Shown: piece by piece, positions 5,481-7,788 of the stretch | Numbering within the stretch: the first letter of the stretch is position 1 | Layout: each line of letters begins with the position of its first letter | Origin: JAJRAL01 sp050015815 | GTDB lineage: Archaea > Thermoplasmatota > Thermoplasmata > Methanomassiliicoccales > UBA472 | Assembly: GCA_050015815.1 (NCBI GenBank) | Contig: JBEKAR010000077.1 | Span: 1-7,788, forward strand | Direction of reading: 5' to 3' | DNA length: 7,788 nucleotides | The notes under the pieces: generated by a model | What the model saw: the letters and a program-made list of their open reading frames with translations, nothing else | Told to the model about the DNA's origin: nothing | The model's database searches: none | Made by a program: the position numbers and the translations under genes

Positions 5481-5777
5481 CTACTGATCCTCCGCTACCT
5501 TCTCAGGTAGTTTCTCCTCTTCTACTTTCTTCTTCTCACCGCGCGTGGTCAGGCGCTTCGATACCGGGGAGTAGGAGGCGGCGGCGAACTTCGCGTCGCA
5601 GCGGCTGCATTCCCAGATCCCCGAGGAGACGCGCTTCACGCTGGCATGATGGCAGGTGGGGCACTCATACTTCGTCTTCTCTGCCTTCTCGATGTCCCGC
5701 GTGAGCTTCCTCACGACCACGCCGTAACGCGCGCCGAATCGGCCCGAGCTGCCGGCCTTGGAAGTTCCCTTTGCCAT
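5481..5777 (-). CDS. rpl37ae: 50S ribosomal protein eL43 (L37Ae)
   Basis: This is an archaeal/eukaryotic-specific protein of the large ribosomal subunit with one zinc ribbon. The 98-residue protein begins with the basic MAKGTSKAGSSGRFGARYG, then has CPTC (39-42) and CSRC (57-60), giving the four Cys zinc ligands around a short beta core (VKRVSSGIWEC). The final 20 or so residues are a charged Lys/Glu tail beyond the usual core. The start at ATG 5777 follows the rrp42 stop by four bases and is set by GGTGATC (5780-5786), which overlaps that stop codon, so ribosomes probably pass directly from rrp42. Its own stop abuts the rpoP start. Confidence 0.95.
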   Translation of the reverse strand: MAKGTSKAGSSGRFGARYGVVVRKLTRDIEKAEKTKYECPTCHHASVKRVSSGIWECSRCDAKFAAASYSPVSKRLTTRGEKKKVEEEKLPEKVAEDQ

Positions 5778-5781
5778 CAGA

Positions 5782-6555
5782 TCACCCTAGCATCTTCCTC
5801 ATTTCGGCGCCCAGCCTCTGCGAGGTCTCGATCACCTTGTAGACCTGTTCCAGGGTCAACGCCCCGTCCAGGCCCTTCTGCATCGCCCTCAGGTCACCGT
5901 TCTCGTCGGTCGTCACTGTCAGGCGGGCCGCCGCGACCTTTTCTTCGTCGAGAGTCGGGTCGACCAATATAGAGTTTTCTATCTGTACGGCCGTCACGCT
6001 GATGGGGACGTGGCGTACCGGGAGAGGGTAGTCCTCGCCCACCTCGTTCGCCTTCGCCGGGACGATCGTCGTCCTGAGCGCGGCCATCGCTCCGAGGAAG
6101 GCGGCATCGAACAGGTTGCCGTCGTAGTCGAGGACGTAGACGTCGGTGAACATGATCCAGACCTCCTTGCCCTTCTCGATGCAGAGCTTCTCGAGGTCGA
6201 CCATCTGGCTCTCGCGGATGCCGCGGTCGGTGACCCTGGCGAGCTCGATCGAGTTCTCGTCTGGGGGGCCGGACTCGAAGGTCGGCGAGGCGAGCGGTAT
6301 GAGCTCGGCGTTGGTCGAGAGAACGCCCTTGTCTGGCGTGTCGGCGAACGGCTCCCCGACGGTCATCTTCACTCCGACCAGGACGTCGGTGTTCCCTATC
6401 TTCACCCTGGCGGAACCCTCGGCGCTGTCGATGACGTTGGTCTCGATGCTTATCGGACGGTATTCATCCCAGGCCCTTCCGTCGACCCTCCGCCCCTTCT
6501 CGAGAAGGCGGTGGATATGGTCCTTCCTTATCTCCGACATCACTGCGCGGGACAT
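5782..6555 (-). CDS. rrp42: Exosome complex subunit Rrp42
   Basis: This is the non-catalytic RNase PH-fold subunit that alternates with Rrp41 in the hexameric ring of the archaeal exosome and contributes to RNA binding. From ATG 6555 the protein has 257 residues, the usual length. Recognisable stretches are KGRRVDGRAWDEYRPI, GSARVKIGNTDVLVGVK, ESGPPDENSIELARVTDRGIR and VYVLDYDGNLFDAA, which match archaeal Rrp42. It lacks the paired Asp residues that Rrp41 uses for catalysis. Two starts compete. ATG 6561 overlaps the rrp41 stop (ATGA), but the GGAGG at 6563-6567 is only one base away from it. The same GGAGG is seven bases from ATG 6555, which I therefore prefer. The difference is two residues. 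Confidence 0.95.
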   Translation of the reverse strand: MSRAVMSEIRKDHIHRLLEKGRRVDGRAWDEYRPISIETNVIDSAEGSARVKIGNTDVLVGVKMTVGEPFADTPDKGVLSTNAELIPLASPTFESGPPDENSIELARVTDRGIRESQMVDLEKLCIEKGKEVWIMFTDVYVLDYDGNLFDAAFLGAMAALRTTIVPAKANEVGEDYPLPVRHVPISVTAVQIENSILVDPTLDEEKVAAARLTVTTDENGDLRAMQKGLDGALTLEQVYKVIETSQRLGAEMRKMLG

Positions 6556-6557
6556 CT

Positions 6558-7334
6558 TCATCCCTCCGAGGGCTCGGCGGCCTGAGTTTCTTCCCCTGGC
6601 TCCTCGCCTTCCTTCTCCACCGCGTAGCGGCGTACGAGCGCCTCCTTTTGGAGGGCGTAGATTTTCGGCAGCGCGCCGGTCGCCAGCTCAATCGCCCGGT
6701 CGAATTCGGCGCGCGTCATGTGTCCGTCCATCTGCAGCAATAGCACCTCTCCGGTGCGGGGTATCATAGCTATGGGGACGTCCGCCTGGCCGAAGTTGTC
6801 CTCTTCCTTGTTCAGGTCGAGGATGACCTGGTCGTTGACCTTCCCGACCGCCACGGCGGGGACGAGGTCCTTCATCGGTATGCCCGCGTCCGCCAGAGCG
6901 ACCGAGGCGGCGGTCAGGCCGGCGCACCTCGTGCCCGCGTTCGCCTGGAGCACCTCGATGTAGACGTCGATCGATGTCCGCGGGAAGTTCTCGGTGAAGA
7001 TCACGTGCTCGAACGCCTCGGAGATGATCTTCGAAATCTCTACGGAGCGTCTGTCTGGGCCGGGCCTCTTTCTGTCGTCCACCGAGAAGGCGATCATGTT
7101 GTACTTCACCTGGACGATGGCCTTCGAGGGGTCCTGCATGTGCCTCGGGTGGCATTCGCGCGGCCCGTAGACCGCTGCCAGCACCTTGTTCTTCCCGAAC
7201 TCGACATAGGCCGAACCGTCGGCGCGCTTCAGCACGCCAGCCTCCACCTTTATCGGGCGGAGTTCGTCCACCCTCCTTCCGTCGATCCTGATTCCGTTGT
7301 CGTCGATTAGCTTGATATCGTAGTTTCCACCCAT
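6558..7334 (-). CDS. rrp41: Exosome complex exonuclease Rrp41 (catalytic subunit)
   Basis: This is the catalytic RNase PH-type subunit of the archaeal exosome. It degrades RNA 3' to 5' with phosphate, releasing nucleoside diphosphates, and can add A-rich tails in reverse. From ATG 7334 it has 258 residues. Motifs are GIRIDGRRVDELRPI, VYGPRE, the phosphate/RNA-binding RKRPGPDRRS (Arg95, Arg96) and LDLNKEEDNFGQAD, whose Asp179 and Asp185 match the catalytic pair of known archaeal Rrp41. A GTG at 7343 could add three residues, but that GTG is itself part of the GGAGGTG ribosome binding site (7341-7347) serving ATG 7334, so it is not the start. The last 20 or so residues are an acidic tail (VEKEGEEPGEE) beyond the catalytic fold. 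It starts 13 bases after the rrp4 stop. Confidence 0.97.
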   Translation of the reverse strand: MGGNYDIKLIDDNGIRIDGRRVDELRPIKVEAGVLKRADGSAYVEFGKNKVLAAVYGPRECHPRHMQDPSKAIVQVKYNMIAFSVDDRKRPGPDRRSVEISKIISEAFEHVIFTENFPRTSIDVYIEVLQANAGTRCAGLTAASVALADAGIPMKDLVPAVAVGKVNDQVILDLNKEEDNFGQADVPIAMIPRTGEVLLLQMDGHMTRAEFDRAIELATGALPKIYALQKEALVRRYAVEKEGEEPGEETQAAEPSEG

Positions 7335-7340
7335 TTTTGA

Positions 7341-7347
7341 CACCTCC
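7341..7347 (-). promoter_or_regulatory. Shine-Dalgarno site fixing the rrp41 start
   Basis: GGAGGTG is an extended match to the 3' end of archaeal 16S rRNA and lies six bases before ATG 7334. It swallows the alternative GTG start at 7341-7343, so it decides between the two starts. Confidence 0.8.
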
Positions 7348-7788
7348 TCAAACCGAGCTCGGAGCCTCGGTCGGTCGCGACACCGACTCCAGGTACTCCT
7401 TGACCTTCTCGGTCAGGTGCATCGTCTGCGCGTTCTCTTCTATCATCTTGATGGCCCTGATGGCATAGAGTATGTTCTCGATGTCGCCGTCCAGCCAGAT
7501 CCTTCCGTTCTGCCCCACGAAGATCCTCGTGTTCGTCATTCCCTTGATGAGCTGGATCATGGAGCCGCCCTTGCCGATGACCCTCGGCACCTTGCTGTAC
7601 GAGATCTCCATGACCTGCCCTCCCTGAAGCTTCCTCAGACCCTGCTCCTTCATGGTGACCTGGACCCGCTTGGTCTCATCCACCATCAGCACCTTGCAGA
7701 GCAGCGTGTCGCCCACGTTCATGAACCTCGCCGTGTCGCCGAAGTCGACGCGCCACGGCACCTCGTTCACGTGCAGCGGAGCCGGGTA
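7348..7788 (-). CDS. rrp4: Exosome complex RNA-binding subunit Rrp4 (5' truncated by window edge)
   Basis: This is the RNA-binding cap subunit of the archaeal exosome; three such subunits sit on the Rrp41/Rrp42 ring and guide RNA into the pore. The frame is open to the window edge, leaving 146 C-terminal residues. They contain most of an S1 domain (about 5-50, with VPWRVDFGD and NVGDTLLCKV) and a KH domain with VPRVIGKGGSMI (67-78) and FVGQNGRIWLDG. The N-terminal domain and true start lie beyond the window. An apparent GTG start at 7770 is just an internal valine codon. S1 followed by this KH type fits Rrp4, whereas the alternative cap protein Csl4 has a zinc ribbon instead of KH. It is the upstream member of the exosome operon seen here; in many archaea the SBDS and proteasome alpha genes come before it. 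Confidence 0.93.
   Translation of the reverse strand, partial: YPAPLHVNEVPWRVDFGDTARFMNVGDTLLCKVLMVDETKRVQVTMKEQGLRKLQGGQVMEISYSKVPRVIGKGGSMIQLIKGMTNTRIFVGQNGRIWLDGDIENILYAIRAIKMIEENAQTMHLTEKVKEYLESVSRPTEAPSSV

Noticed and set aside
1..7788. CRISPR arrays, insertion sequences, prophage or toxin-antitoxin genes
   Set aside because: No spaced direct repeats, transposase motifs or terminal inverted repeats were seen. The window is nearly filled by housekeeping genes.

Overview
The window is GC-rich archaeal DNA. It carries archaeal/eukaryote-type information-processing genes (exosome subunits Rrp4, Rrp41 and Rrp42, ribosomal protein eL43/L37Ae, RNA polymerase subunit P, KEOPS Pcc1, prefoldin beta, archaeal-type TyrRS). 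It also shows archaeal BRE/TATA-like promoters and Shine-Dalgarno-led genes inside the operon. A euryarchaeal lineage, possibly Thermoplasmatota, fits the gene order and the bacterial-like GSI-beta glutamine synthetase, but the sequence alone does not fix the taxon.

Layout from left to right. (1) Bases 1-669, + strand: C-terminal part of a flavoprotein disulfide reductase/NADH oxidase-like enzyme, cut by the window edge. (2) Bases 670-779: gap between convergent genes with two hairpins. (3) Bases 780-2276, - strand: a GSI-beta-type glutamine synthetase whose adenylylation-site tyrosine is phenylalanine. (4) Bases 2277-2654: the divergent intergenic region between glnA and tyrS. It holds promoter candidates and, at 2432-2533, an unexplained structure: a perfect 9-bp stem enclosing two hairpins, followed by a perfect 16-bp palindrome that reuses the same bases. 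(5) Bases 2655-3701, + strand: tyrosyl-tRNA synthetase, whose end overlaps the convergent DHH gene by 17 bp. (6) Bases 3685-4653, - strand: DHH/DHHA1 phosphoesterase with its own leaderless-type promoter. (7) Bases 4730-7788, - strand, read right to left: rrp4 (cut) > rrp41 > rrp42 > rpl37Ae > rpoP > pcc1-like > prefoldin beta. These genes are packed with gaps of 0-13 nt and one overlap of a few bases, which is typical of the archaeal exosome superoperon.

Together the minus-strand cluster links 3'-5' RNA degradation and tailing (exosome: Rrp4 cap, Rrp41/Rrp42 ring), translation (eL43), transcription (RpoP), tRNA modification (Pcc1 of KEOPS) and folding of new proteins (prefoldin). The DHH protein just downstream resembles NrnA-type nanoRNase/pAp phosphatases and could clear the short oligonucleotides the exosome leaves. 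The most novel item is the candidate structured RNA or operator array between glnA and tyrS; everything else is recognisable.
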